Part shown: positions 53,588 to 64,000 of the stretch, piece after piece | Layout of the letters: each line of letters begins with the position of its first letter | How positions within the stretch are numbered: the stretch's first letter is position 1 | Assembly (NCBI RefSeq): GCF_040448675.1 | Contig: NZ_CP159289.1 | Coordinates: 6,927,001-6,991,000 of the forward strand | Source: Dyadobacter sp. 676 | GTDB lineage: Bacteria > Bacteroidota > Bacteroidia > Cytophagales > Spirosomataceae | DNA: 64,000 nt | Direction of reading: 5' to 3' | Notes under the pieces: model-generated | What the model was told of the DNA's origin: nothing | Seen by the model: only the letters and a program-made list of their open reading frames with translations | Database searches by the model: none | Program-made: the position numbers and the translations under genes

Positions 53588-55663
53588 CTAATTAGCCGGC
53601 AATTCCACAAAAAATGTAGTTCCGGCGCCGCCCACCGACTCAAACCAGATTTTCCCCTCATGTGCTTCGACTATCTGCTTGCAAATCGAAAGGCCGATCC
53701 CGAAGGATTGCTCGCCGGCCGTACCCGTTCTTCTGGCGCCGTTCGATGGGAGGAAAATCTGCCCTTTAAGGTCGTCGGGAATACCGATCCCGCTGTCGCG
53801 GACGGTCAGCAGCATGGAACCGGTCCGTTTTTGAAGGTTCACCTGAATGGCACTTTCTGCGGGCGAGAACTTAACCGCATTACTCAGCAAATTGGAAAAT
53901 ACGCGCCAGATCTTTTCCCTGTCGACAGGCACCATCGCTTTTTCATAATCGTAATAGATCGTCTGCTTCTTCTCCCGGCCCTTGTAGCTCAGCATATCGA
54001 TGCATGACCGTACGATCTCGGCCAGGTCCTCCTCGTTTTTGACGATCTTTTTCCGCTCGGGGTTCGATTGCAGGATTTGTCCGATCAAGCCAAACGCAAG
54101 TTGCCCCGACTGCTGGATGGCGTCGATAATCATCGCCTGTTCCGCGGAGGGGGCGTGGTCCCAGAACAGCATATCCGATCCTGAGATCATCGCGGCGATA
54201 GGGTTCCTCAGATCGTGCGCGACGATCTTCAACACGTCTTCCTTTTCAACTTCCGCCTGTTCCAAGGCATTGACCGTGTCCTGAAGAGCGATATTGCTCT
54301 GTGTGATTACGCTGTTCAGTTTTGTTACGGCACGTAGGTTCATGGCATTCTTTCTCGCGTCGCGCCAGATGAGGTAAATAATTACCCCCAGGGCAACGGA
54401 AATAAGAACGGAAAGTTTCAGGACCAGCGCTTCGCGGGAATCCTTCTCCGCAGCCAGTTCTGTTTCATGTTCCCGCTGGATCTGCTGCAGAAGCTGGCCT
54501 ACGTGACCTTTGTTTTCCGAGTTTTTCTTTAGTTTCCTGACGCGGTCCGTTTCGAGGTTGGCCATCAATAACTTGCTGGCCGCTTTATAGTTTCCCTGTC
54601 CGTGTAAAATCGAAGCTTGGAGCGTCTGGTACAAACTGGCCGTGGCCGCATCCGTTGCGCCGCCGGGTAGGCCCCTCAGGATATTCAGCTGCTCCTGCGC
54701 CTTATCGTACGCCCGCTTACCGATGTATATTTGGGTCAACAACTGGCGAGACTCCTGCTCCACTTCGATAGACCAATCGATGTCGGGATCATGTTTCAGG
54801 CATTTTTTGATGAGTTTTTCCGCAGTGCCGGTATCCCCTTTCAATGCATAGGCTTCCGCCTGATTTCTCAAAATCACGATCCGCGAAAACCTGATGAATT
54901 TTTGCTCTTTGGGAAACCGGGCCGCATTGCTGCTGATGAACCGGTTGGCCTGGTTAAAATAATCAAGCGCCTTGTCGGGCTGGTTCAGGCGCAGGTAGGC
55001 CATCCCTATATTCCGCATACTGCCTTGCTTTTCGATGAACTCCAACTGAAAATTATCCGCCTCCCTGCATTCGGACAGTTCTTTCAATTCCTGTTTCCAA
55101 TATTCGATCGCCTGGTAGTAGTTTTCTTCTTTGAAGGAAATGTTGGCAATCCGGCTGCTGTATCTCGCGCATTCACAGGTTTCGCCCAGGGATGTCAAGA
55201 ACGATTTACCCTTGTAATAATTCCGGTATGCCAGATAATACTCCTTTTGCTTCAACAGATCGTCCCCTTTCAAAAGCAATGCTTTGGAATAATCGGTGGC
55301 GTTCGCCTCGCGGACGCGCGCGGATGCGAAGAGCCCCAGGAGGCTGTCGGTATATTGGAGAGCGCTCCGCGCCATGGTGGAATCGCGGTGGCTCAAGACC
55401 TTCATGAATTTATAGTAGGCGATGCTGTCGCGGATATCCCTGTTGCCGAGCGTAGCCATGAACGAATCGAGCCTGGCGATCGTCCGTGGGACGCCCGCTT
55501 TCCGCGAGTTCCGGTCGAGGCTGTCTATCCAGGCCTTTAACTGCGGGTAATGGTCGCTTTCCCGCGTCTGTTTGCACCTCATGAAGCTTCCGGTCAAGAC
55601 CAGAGCAATCAGAATAATCCTGCATTGAAAACAGCGCAATGCCAGACTGGATCGGTTATTCAT
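53588..55663 (-). CDS. TPR-containing sensor histidine kinase
   Basis: The 691-residue protein has an N-terminal hydrophobic or lipoprotein-like signal, then TPR-type helices for about 370 residues (RNIGMAYLRLNQPDKALDYF and similar). A membrane helix follows (LSVLISVALGVIIYLIW). The kinase core has a HisKA domain (EDVLKIVAHDLRNPIAAMIS, His at about residue 481) and an HATPase domain (SNLLSNAVKFSP, DSGIGIPDDLKGQIF, GIGLSICKQIVEAHEGKIWF). No response regulator is adjacent. The TPR sensor part suits peptide or protein binding in the periplasm. It converges on cphB, but a functional link is not shown. Confidence 0.92.
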   Translation of the reverse strand: MNNRSSLALRCFQCRIILIALVLTGSFMRCKQTRESDHYPQLKAWIDSLDRNSRKAGVPRTIARLDSFMATLGNRDIRDSIAYYKFMKVLSHRDSTMARSALQYTDSLLGLFASARVREANATDYSKALLLKGDDLLKQKEYYLAYRNYYKGKSFLTSLGETCECARYSSRIANISFKEENYYQAIEYWKQELKELSECREADNFQLEFIEKQGSMRNIGMAYLRLNQPDKALDYFNQANRFISSNAARFPKEQKFIRFSRIVILRNQAEAYALKGDTGTAEKLIKKCLKHDPDIDWSIEVEQESRQLLTQIYIGKRAYDKAQEQLNILRGLPGGATDAATASLYQTLQASILHGQGNYKAASKLLMANLETDRVRKLKKNSENKGHVGQLLQQIQREHETELAAEKDSREALVLKLSVLISVALGVIIYLIWRDARKNAMNLRAVTKLNSVITQSNIALQDTVNALEQAEVEKEDVLKIVAHDLRNPIAAMISGSDMLFWDHAPSAEQAMIIDAIQQSGQLAFGLIGQILQSNPERKKIVKNEEDLAEIVRSCIDMLSYKGREKKQTIYYDYEKAMVPVDREKIWRVFSNLLSNAVKFSPAESAIQVNLQKRTGSMLLTVRDSGIGIPDDLKGQIFLPSNGARRTGTAGEQSFGIGLSICKQIVEAHEGKIWFESVGGAGTTFFVELPAN

Positions 55664-56017
55664 CGCTTCAAGATTCGTTTCTGCCCTATAATGATACCGG
55701 AGGCGCTGATGGATATACGTTGTGTATAATTTAAGCAGTTATACCGCAAGCAGACCACCCAAATACGCATCGAAAAGTTAGCAGAAAGCTACATACATTT
55801 CGCCTCGAAGACGTAGAAAAATTTATCCGGATGTAAATGAAATTTTTTGGAAGGATTGCGCCGGTCCGGAAAAAGTTTGACCGAAGAAAACCCTTCGGCC
55901 AACATTCACTACCACATCTAAATAATCCCAGAACAGACTGAGATCCCGGTTACGTTGAATGCGATTCCGGCAGCCCGATGCCCACGACGATCGGCGGGAT
56001 GATAGTCCCGGCTTCTC
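55664..56017. other. Intergenic region with a terminator for the xylan operon
   Basis: This 354-base gap lies between the kinase start and the GH10 stop. GACCGAAG (55879-55886) and CTTCGGCC (55893-55900) form an 8-bp stem (one G-U pair). On the minus strand it is followed by AAACTTTTT, a plausible terminator for the PUL-C operon (55870-55900). The rest should contain the kinase promoter, but no box could be identified. No gene is supported. Confidence 0.5.
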
Positions 56018-57103
56018 TCAAAAATCGACCACAGAATGAAAAGCCGGTTTGGGCGCGTAATTTTCGTCAAACAGAAGCGGGTAATCTTTCCGGCCCCGTA
56101 CGGGGAAATTGTCCAGCCAGCTGGATTTGTCGGAAACATTCCAGAATGTAACCCCCGTGACGACGTCCTTGTTTTTTCGCAATACATCGAAAAGCATTTT
56201 GTAATGATCGGCCTGCCTGGCGAGCGTTTCCTGTGACACGCTTTGCTTTGAGGCAGCCGCTCCGTCGCGTCGCTCGTGCTCCTTGGGATAAACCGAAACA
56301 TCGAGCTCGGTAATTTGTACTGCCAGTCCCAGGCCCGCAAATTGCCGGATGGATTTTTCGAGATCGTCCCGGGAAGGTTCGTAAACAGACCAGTGCCCTT
56401 GCAGGCCCACGCCGTGGACGGGGACATTCTTCGCTTTGAGTTTTTTCAGAAGTTGGAATATCCGTTCGCGTTTCGAGTGGTTTTCGGTATTATAGTCGTT
56501 GTAAAAAAGCAGGGCGTCGGGATCGGCGGCGTGGGCATATTCGAATGCCTTTTCGATATAATCTTCCCCTATTATCTCGTAAAACCCGGAATTTCTGTAA
56601 ATGCTCGTACCCGTATCCGGTACCGCTTCGTTCACCACATCCCAGGCGTAAACTTTCCCCCGGTAACGGCCCGCTACGTCGCTGATATGTTGCTTTAGAC
56701 GTGCCAGGAGCACGTCGCGCGTTACCCGCTTGCCGGTGGAGTCGGTGAAAAACCACCGGGGCGTCTGGTTATGCCAGCAGAGCGTGTGGCCACGGACTTT
56801 CATACCGTTCCTTCGGGCAAAGTCGACGATCGCGTCGGCAGCCTCCCAGGCATACCGTCCGGGCTCGGGATGAATCGGTCCCATTTTCATCGCGTTTTCG
56901 GGGGTAACGCTGTTAAACTGCCGGACGATCAGTTCCACTTCGGGCCCGGTCAGGTTCCGCGGGGCCACGGCGACGCCTATCGGGAAATAGTCTTTGTAAG
57001 CCTCTTTTAATGTCTTCTGCGCGAAAACCTGGCCGGCCGCGAGCATCAGGAATCCCGAAAACAATAGCCGGAGAGCGGCTGGTGGCAAGGTTGGATTTCT
57101 CAT
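56018..57103 (-). CDS. Endo-1,4-beta-xylanase, GH10
   Basis: The 361-residue exported enzyme (signal: LLFSGFLMLAAGQVFAQ) is a complete GH10 barrel. DVVNEAVPD carries the acid/base Glu159, and QITELDVSVYP the nucleophile Glu266. FNSVTPENAMKMGPIHPEPG, RGHTLCWHNQTPRWFFT and TFWNVSDKSSWL are family motifs. It cuts internal xylan bonds and releases oligosaccharides for the SusCD pair of the operon. It is the last gene of PUL-C, 27 bases after the esterase gene. Confidence 0.96.
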   Translation of the reverse strand: MRNPTLPPAALRLLFSGFLMLAAGQVFAQKTLKEAYKDYFPIGVAVAPRNLTGPEVELIVRQFNSVTPENAMKMGPIHPEPGRYAWEAADAIVDFARRNGMKVRGHTLCWHNQTPRWFFTDSTGKRVTRDVLLARLKQHISDVAGRYRGKVYAWDVVNEAVPDTGTSIYRNSGFYEIIGEDYIEKAFEYAHAADPDALLFYNDYNTENHSKRERIFQLLKKLKAKNVPVHGVGLQGHWSVYEPSRDDLEKSIRQFAGLGLAVQITELDVSVYPKEHERRDGAAASKQSVSQETLARQADHYKMLFDVLRKNKDVVTGVTFWNVSDKSSWLDNFPVRGRKDYPLLFDENYAPKPAFHSVVDF

Positions 57104-57130
57104 TCTATCTGGTATCGATTTTTAAACCAA

Positions 57131-59086
<1,956 letters not shown>

Positions 59087-59094
59087 TTAAAAGT

Positions 59095-59114
59095 GCCGGG
59101 CGGCAATGCCCGGC
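59095..59114 (-). other. Stem-loop between oxidoreductase and esterase genes
   Basis: GCCGGGC (59095-59101) and GCCCGGC (59108-59114) form a perfect 7-bp stem with a 6-base loop inside the PUL-C operon. In the reading direction ACTTTTAAAAC follows, a weak T tract, so partial termination that lowers expression of the distal esterase and xylanase genes is possible. Confidence 0.45.
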
Positions 59115-59143
59115 TTTGGCAGGAAAAGTATTAAGAGGTATTG

Positions 59144-60232
59144 TCAGATCTTAACAGCTTTGCCGGAAGCCACCGATTTATAAATGGCCTCCACCACTCG
59201 GATATCGCGCAAGCCCTCCTCCCCCGGCGCGATCAGGTCGGTGCCGTTCATGATAGCGAGGCAATCCTCGTCCATTTGTTTGGCCTGCTGGCTTTTAATC
59301 GGGAAATTGATGATCGTTCCATCCGACATGCTGCCCTTGTTGCCATTGTAGCCCGACTGTGGCTCCATTTTAAGCCAGCCTTTTTCGTAATTCACCTGCA
59401 AGTGGTTCATGTTGATGCCGAAGCTGGTCTGGCAGGCAGCCCGTGCGCCGCTGGGGAATTCCAGCATGAACATCATCGTTTCTTCCACTTCCTTATAAAT
59501 CTCCGGCCGGGTCGTCGAAGCCTGGGCGATCACGCTGACCGGCTCCTCGCCGGTGGCCAGGCGCGCACCTTGCAGTGCATACACGCCCATATCGCCCATA
59601 ACCCCACCTCCCAGCGATTTCTTTTGCTTCCAATGGTCGGTACGGGCATCGAAATATCCCGCGGCGCTGTTAATCATCTTCACTTTTCCGAATTTCTGTT
59701 CTTTGGCCACCTGCATATATGCCTGGATATTCGGGTCGTGCTGGCAGCGGTACCCGATCGCCAGTTTCCGCTTGTTACTTTTGCAGGCATTGATCATCGC
59801 CTCGCAGTCGGCTACCGAAGGGGCCATCGGCTTCTCGCAAAATACGTGCTTACCTGCCTTCGCCGCCCGTACCACGTATTCGCGGTGCATAGATGGCGGC
59901 AGCACCACGTACACAATGTCGATGTCCGGGTTGTTGGCGATCTGGTCGAAGTTCTGGTAATTATAGATGTTCTTTTCGGGAATGTTGTACTTGGCTTTCC
60001 ACGCCTCGGCTTTCGACGGGGTGCCCGTAACGATACCCGCCAGGTAGCATTTTTCGGTGAGTTGCAGCGCCGGCGCCAGCAGATCGGTGCTATAATAACC
60101 CAGCCCCACCAGCGCGATACCCAGTTTGTCCTTCTTCGGACTAGTAGCGGCAAGCAACGGATTGCCCGAAAACAAAGCGGCCGCCCCGGCCAGCGATAAT
60201 GTCGATAAAAACTCGCGTCTTTCGATTTGCAT
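59144..60232 (-). CDS. Gfo/Idh/MocA-family oxidoreductase with twin-arginine signal
   Basis: Starting at ATG 60232 (MQIERREFLSTLSLAGAAAL), the RR-x-F-L and hydrophobic stretch look like a Tat signal, so the enzyme is folded with its cofactor before export. The Rossmann domain (LGIALVGLGYYSTDLLAPAL, DIDIVYVVLPPSMHREYVVR) and CEKPMAPSVADCEAMINACK match the family, whose members oxidise or reduce sugars with NAD(P). The long upstream frame to 60334 lacks a signal. It sits between GH43 and CE1 genes of PUL-C, suggesting action on a xylan-derived sugar or uronic acid. Confidence 0.9.
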   Translation of the reverse strand: MQIERREFLSTLSLAGAAALFSGNPLLAATSPKKDKLGIALVGLGYYSTDLLAPALQLTEKCYLAGIVTGTPSKAEAWKAKYNIPEKNIYNYQNFDQIANNPDIDIVYVVLPPSMHREYVVRAAKAGKHVFCEKPMAPSVADCEAMINACKSNKRKLAIGYRCQHDPNIQAYMQVAKEQKFGKVKMINSAAGYFDARTDHWKQKKSLGGGVMGDMGVYALQGARLATGEEPVSVIAQASTTRPEIYKEVEETMMFMLEFPSGARAACQTSFGINMNHLQVNYEKGWLKMEPQSGYNGNKGSMSDGTIINFPIKSQQAKQMDEDCLAIMNGTDLIAPGEEGLRDIRVVEAIYKSVASGKAVKI

Positions 60233-60346
60233 AAACTGTGAGATTGAAAGTTGTGAATGAAGTTCCTGGTTGGGTTTGCACGAACGATATTTACCAAAAG
60301 CCGCACGGCGCCCCAACTTACCGGAAGAACCCATTCCGTGTTCGAT

Positions 60347-61393
60347 TCAGGGGTCGATGGTTTTGATTGATCCGTCCTGGTTTCGTACCAGCTCGCGTAC
60401 CTTGATGTTCCGAAGGTGCGTTTTGCCCGACAGCTCCGCATCGTGGTAGAAAATATACCATTTCCCCCTGAATTCGACCATGGAGTGGTGCGTGGTCCAC
60501 CCTTCGACTGGTTTCATCAGCACCCCTTTGTACGTAAACGGGCCATAAGGCGAATCGCTTTCGGCATAGCACAGGTAATGCGTGTCGCCGGTAGAATAAG
60601 AAAAATAGTATTTGCCATTGAACTTATGCATCCAGGCGCCTTCGAAAAACCGACGGTCATGGTCGCCGGCCAGCAGCGGTTTACCATTTGCGTCCACTAT
60701 CCGGACATCGCGGGGCGTCTCGGCGAAGGTGAGCATGTCGCCGCTCAGCTTCGCCACTTTCGCACTCAGTGCGGGCTCCTGTTCGCGGCCTTTCCCCAGG
60801 TCGGTCGACAGCGTCTTGTCGTAACGTCCCGTATGCCAGCGTTGCAGCTGACCGCCCCAGATACCTCCGAAATAGAGATATGCCTGGCCATCGGTGTCGG
60901 TAAAAACAGCGGGATCGATGCTGTAACTACCGGGAATGGGTTGCGGCTCCGCCTTGAACGGCCCTGCCGGCGACCGCGAAGTAGCGACACCAATGCGGAA
61001 AACGTCGTCCTTGTCTTTGGCCGGGAAATACAGATAGTAAGTACCATTCCTGAACGCGGCGTCTGGTGCCCAAAGCTGGCGGCCTGCCCAGGGAATGTCT
61101 TTCAAATCGAGGGCCACGCCGTGGTCGGTGACTTTCCCTCCGATGCTGTCCATTGAGTACACGTGGTAGTCGCGCATATTGAAATGCCCGCCCTCGTCGT
61201 CCTGTGGCACATTGGCCTCGATGTCGTGCGAAGGATAGATATAAATCCTGCCGTCGAAAACGTGCGCGGAAGGGTCTGCGGTAAACAGGTCGGTGACTAA
61301 CGGCTTTACTTTGAGCTGCTGACCGAAACCCGGCCCGGCGGCCGCCAGAAGCGTCATCAGCGCACCCGAAAAAAAATTACGGTTCATCATCAT
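60347..61393 (-). CDS. GH43-family glycoside hydrolase (xylosidase/arabinofuranosidase-like)
   Basis: The 348-residue exported protein (signal: FFSGALMTLLAAAGPGFGQ) has the five-bladed propeller pattern of GH43. It starts LFTADPSAHVFDGRIYIYPS with the likely base Asp40, then YSIDPAVFTDTDGQAYLYFG (second Asp) and RFFEGAWMHKFNGKYYFSYS (acid Glu). ENPYG-like CYAESDSPYGPFTYKG follows. Members remove xylose or arabinose units from xylan side chains or ends. It starts 15 bases after susD in PUL-C and precedes the oxidoreductase gene. Confidence 0.92.
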   Translation of the reverse strand: MMMNRNFFSGALMTLLAAAGPGFGQQLKVKPLVTDLFTADPSAHVFDGRIYIYPSHDIEANVPQDDEGGHFNMRDYHVYSMDSIGGKVTDHGVALDLKDIPWAGRQLWAPDAAFRNGTYYLYFPAKDKDDVFRIGVATSRSPAGPFKAEPQPIPGSYSIDPAVFTDTDGQAYLYFGGIWGGQLQRWHTGRYDKTLSTDLGKGREQEPALSAKVAKLSGDMLTFAETPRDVRIVDANGKPLLAGDHDRRFFEGAWMHKFNGKYYFSYSTGDTHYLCYAESDSPYGPFTYKGVLMKPVEGWTTHHSMVEFRGKWYIFYHDAELSGKTHLRNIKVRELVRNQDGSIKTIDP

Positions 61394-61408
61394 ATCAGTT
61401 AATCCGGA

Positions 61409-63223
61409 TCAATATCCGGCGTTTTGTGGAAAAGCAGGTCCTTCGACAACTCTATCGATCTGCGACTGGGGAATCGGTCTCAGCATATTAAAATCCTTCA
61501 CAAACGGTGCCGCCTCCTGGTTCCATTCCTTCACGCGCCGCACGAGCGAACGCGTACGCACGAGGTCGTGCCACCGCTGCCATTCGCCAAAGAACTCACG
61601 GCTGCGCTCGTCGAGAATGAAGTCCAGCGTGACATCCGCGGCGGTAATGGTCATGGCCTTCGCCGCTACCGCATTCTCGGCTGTGGTATTGGTTTTCCGG
61701 AATGCCGCGCGTTGCCGCACGACATTGATAAGCTCCGCCGCCCTGGCCGCATTACCGGCTTTGAAATGCGCTTCGGCGCCGGTCATATACACGTCCGAAA
61801 ATCGGTACAATACGCACGGGCGGGTCGAAGGGTCGTTAAAATTGGCCCCGCGGCTGGGGTCCATGAATTTTTTCAATGCCGGGAAAATACCGTTATTCCA
61901 AAGGCTCGGCGGCACAACAATCCCTTTGAACGGCCGCTTACCTACAAATTGCGGTGCGCCCGGCACTTCGTAATCCGGCAGCCATACGGCCGTGTCGGCG
62001 CCTGGTACCATGGTGTAACCGATGCCCCGGCTGTTGTTGGCCGCATTGGCCGTATTGGTAACGACCGTATTGGAAATGTAAACCGTGTAGAACGAATTGG
62101 CAAAACGCGAATCGACGTCCCGGTTGGTAAACGCCTGATCCAGAAAGTAGTTTTTGCCTGCATGCGGGCCTGTGGGCCATTTGTCGGAATTCGGGCGCAT
62201 GCGGATGTACGGGCGGCCGTAATACGAATCGCGGACCATGCCCGATGTGCCGCTGTTCACAAAAGCGCCCGCCGCATTTTTAAACGAGTTGATACCGCTG
62301 TTGTTGGGATAATTCCAATTGGTGAACCAGGGCGTCAAGTTTTGCGCCGCACCTCCGCCGGCAGCCCCGCCCACATTGTAATAACCGTATTTCGGGTCCA
62401 GCACGTGATCACTGACAAACATGGTTTCCTTGCCGTAGTCGTTGGCAGGCACAAAAGCATCGCCATAGTCCTGCCACAAGTCGAGGCCATAGGCCGATTT
62501 GTTGGCGATGATATCGTCGCAAATAGTGGCTGCCTGCTTGAAATCGGAAGCGGTGTTGTTGAGCCATCCGCGGGTCAGGTAGGCCCTGGCCAGCAGGAAT
62601 TGCGCCACCGGCTTGGTTGCGGCTTTGCCCAGGAAAGGGGCCGTGGGCTGATTGGGCAAATCGGCCGCAGCCTCGGTGAGGTCTTTGATAATCAGCTCGT
62701 ATACCTGCGCTGCCGGCTGGCGCGATGCCGCCTGTGAGGGCTCCGTAATAAACTCAGTATGTAACGGAACGTCCCCCCAGGTTTGGACCAGATAGAAATA
62801 CCAGAATGCCCTTAGAAACTTAGCCTGTGCCAGGTATTGCTTGCGTGTAGCTTCGGGCAATTCGATGGTTTGGCCGTATTGAAGCACGCCGTTCAGCGTG
62901 TTGATATCCTGAAACGCAACGCCCCACGCGGAGCCGAAATTACTGCCGTTCAAGCCATTGTAGGTATATGGAATAGGCGTGCCGGCGCTCAGTCCCTGGA
63001 TAAATTCGTCGGTCCCCGCCTGCATTTCCACGGTAAATCCTTCGGTGCCCCATTGGCTCCGGATATCGTTGTACACACCTGCGATGCCTCCGAGCACCCC
63101 TGCCGGGCTGTTGAAATAGGACGGTACAATCTGCGACTGCGGATGTTCTTCCAGTATTTTTTCGCAGCCTGTGCTGCTGATCGCCAGAACCGACAGGGTC
63201 GCCAGCGTTTTGATCAATTTCAT
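61409..63223 (-). CDS. SusD/RagB-family nutrient-binding lipoprotein (PUL-C)
   Basis: The 604-residue lipoprotein (lipobox VLAISSTGC, then EKILEEHPQSQIVPSYF) has SusD core helices (QAKFLRAFWYFYLVQTWGDV) and the C-terminal ILDERSREFFGEWQRWHDLV motif, a variant of the usual E-R-x-x-E-L. ATG 63223 and 63229 are both possible starts and differ by two codons. It begins 14 bases after the susC stop. Given GH43, CE1 and GH10 downstream, xylo-oligosaccharide binding is likely. Confidence 0.94.
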   Translation of the reverse strand: MKLIKTLATLSVLAISSTGCEKILEEHPQSQIVPSYFNSPAGVLGGIAGVYNDIRSQWGTEGFTVEMQAGTDEFIQGLSAGTPIPYTYNGLNGSNFGSAWGVAFQDINTLNGVLQYGQTIELPEATRKQYLAQAKFLRAFWYFYLVQTWGDVPLHTEFITEPSQAASRQPAAQVYELIIKDLTEAAADLPNQPTAPFLGKAATKPVAQFLLARAYLTRGWLNNTASDFKQAATICDDIIANKSAYGLDLWQDYGDAFVPANDYGKETMFVSDHVLDPKYGYYNVGGAAGGGAAQNLTPWFTNWNYPNNSGINSFKNAAGAFVNSGTSGMVRDSYYGRPYIRMRPNSDKWPTGPHAGKNYFLDQAFTNRDVDSRFANSFYTVYISNTVVTNTANAANNSRGIGYTMVPGADTAVWLPDYEVPGAPQFVGKRPFKGIVVPPSLWNNGIFPALKKFMDPSRGANFNDPSTRPCVLYRFSDVYMTGAEAHFKAGNAARAAELINVVRQRAAFRKTNTTAENAVAAKAMTITAADVTLDFILDERSREFFGEWQRWHDLVRTRSLVRRVKEWNQEAAPFVKDFNMLRPIPQSQIDRVVEGPAFPQNAGY

Positions 63224-63237
63224 AGTCATTTTCAGGG

Positions 63238-64000
63238 TTAGAATTTAAGGTTGACACCCAATGTAAACTGCCGCACCGGGGGATTGTTGAGGTTCACGGC
63301 GATCTGTCGCTCCGGCGTTCCGCGCTCGCTAGCTCCTTGCGGGTTCAGCGTCGACTGTCCGCTCGCATAGCTGTTTCCCTCCGGATCGATCGCCAGGTTA
63401 TCCTTCACCAGCGGCGAATAGATAATAAAAGGGTTGGTCACATTGACGTAAATCCTGGCCGAAGCAGCGCCGATCTTTTTAACCACATCGCCCGGAAATG
63501 TGTAGCCGAGGTTAATGCTCCGGCATTTGATGAAAGAGCCGTCGTAATATCCCAGTGTCGAGCCGAAGTTGGCCACGGCGCTGTTGGCGTCCGGCGCGGG
63601 GAACGCATTGGTGGGGTTCGTTTCGGTCCAGTAATCCACTTTCACCTGGTTTACGCGGCTTTGGTTAAAGAATGCGAAACCGCCCGAACCCGTGGAGTTC
63701 CCGGTAAGGTACGGCACGACCACTTTCATGCCCATCCGTGCATAGGTCACAATCGACGCATCGAAATTTTTAAAATTGAACCGGTTGGTAAGCCCTCCCT
63801 CCCATTTCGGCTGAAAGTTGCCCAGGATCTGGCGGTCGCCTGCATCGATCTTCCCGTCCCCATTCACGTCCTCCACCCTGATCTGCCCCGGAAACTGCAC
63901 GGGCGATGTTTGTTTTGCCAGCGTACCGTCCTCGGCATCGCTGAGCTGCCAGATTCCCAGTTTTTTATAATCGTAAATCACCGAAAGCGGCTGTCCCACA
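63238..64000 (-). CDS. SusC/RagA TonB-dependent transporter, C-terminal part (PUL-C, cut by window edge)
   Basis: The frame enters from the end of the window, so only the last 254 residues or so are visible. They include the periplasmic-turn Ca-like motif RVEDVNGDGKIDAGDRQILG, GGLTNRFNFKNFDASIVTYA, YDGSFIKCRSINLGYTFPGD, RIYVNVTNPFIIY and the terminal aromatic FTLGVNLKF, all typical of the SusC barrel end. It is the upstream gene of the xylan operon and its plug, STN status and regulator cannot be seen here. Confidence 0.95.
   Translation of the reverse strand, partial: VGQPLSVIYDYKKLGIWQLSDAEDGTLAKQTSPVQFPGQIRVEDVNGDGKIDAGDRQILGNFQPKWEGGLTNRFNFKNFDASIVTYARMGMKVVVPYLTGNSTGSGGFAFFNQSRVNQVKVDYWTETNPTNAFPAPDANSAVANFGSTLGYYDGSFIKCRSINLGYTFPGDVVKKIGAASARIYVNVTNPFIIYSPLVKDNLAIDPEGNSYASGQSTLNPQGASERGTPERQIAVNLNNPPVRQFTLGVNLKF

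Noticed and set aside
55918..56427. A 169-codon minus-strand frame overlapping the end of the GH10 gene
   Set aside because: Most of it is the GH10 gene in another frame; its tail beyond 56018 shows nothing recognisable.

Overview
The window reads as chromosomal DNA of a Bacteroidota bacterium of the order Cytophagales, most likely Dyadobacter or a close relative (inferred from gene content and protein style; no rRNA or tRNA gene was seen). Supporting features are three or four SusC/SusD polysaccharide-utilisation loci (PULs), ECF sigma/FecR pairs with STN-domain SusC proteins, type IX secretion (T9SS) C-terminal tails, many lipoproteins and TAnnTTTG-type promoter boxes.

Layout. 1-1801 (+): end of one PUL (SusD C-terminus and a GH28-like beta-helix protein). 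1832-2372: a scar of two broken genes, an SDR tail and an AraC-regulator fragment. 2431-4056 (+): DUF2255 protein and epoxide hydrolase. 4076-15769 (-): PUL-A, reading sigma factor, FecR (frameshifted), SusC, SusD and a large secreted family 8 polysaccharide lyase, so probably aimed at an acidic glycan. 16077-19887 (-): a lipoprotein and a GloVer-repeat T9SS protein (frameshifted). 20058-30476: accessory single genes, including an NTF2-like protein, two RibD/DHFR-like reductases, a DUF4136 lipoprotein, a VOC protein, a GlxA-type and an AraC-type regulator, an S41 protease (frameshifted), a truncated secreted protein, a macrodomain protein and an alpha/beta hydrolase (frameshifted). 30763-43435 (+): PUL-B, reading sigma, FecR, SusC (frameshifted), SusD, a PVC-type cytochrome c/HEAT protein, a ceramidase-like protein and a polysaccharide deacetylase. 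43495-48657: HxlR/SDR pair, TPR and OmpA proteins, two small membrane proteins and a manganese catalase. 48795-53560: a cyanophycin module of isoaspartyl peptidase, cyanophycin synthetase and cyanophycinase. 53588-55663: TPR histidine kinase. 56018-64000 (-): PUL-C for xylan, reading SusC, SusD, GH43, Gfo/Idh oxidoreductase, tandem CE1 esterase and GH10 xylanase.

How the genes work together. In PUL-A and PUL-B the SusC has an N-terminal STN domain, which in known systems signals through FecR to the ECF sigma factor, so glycan uptake and PUL transcription should be coupled. In both loci the FecR-susC gap carries a terminator-like hairpin pointing against the operon, with a TAnnTTTG box on the antisense strand overlapping the susC start codon. 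This suggests short antisense RNAs over both susC leaders and is the most novel regulatory signal found here.

Six genes are each interrupted by one single-base indel, mostly in homopolymer runs. In every case a one-base correction gives a length divisible by three and a family-typical protein. Systematic assembly error and genuine decay or phase variation are both possible; reads would decide.
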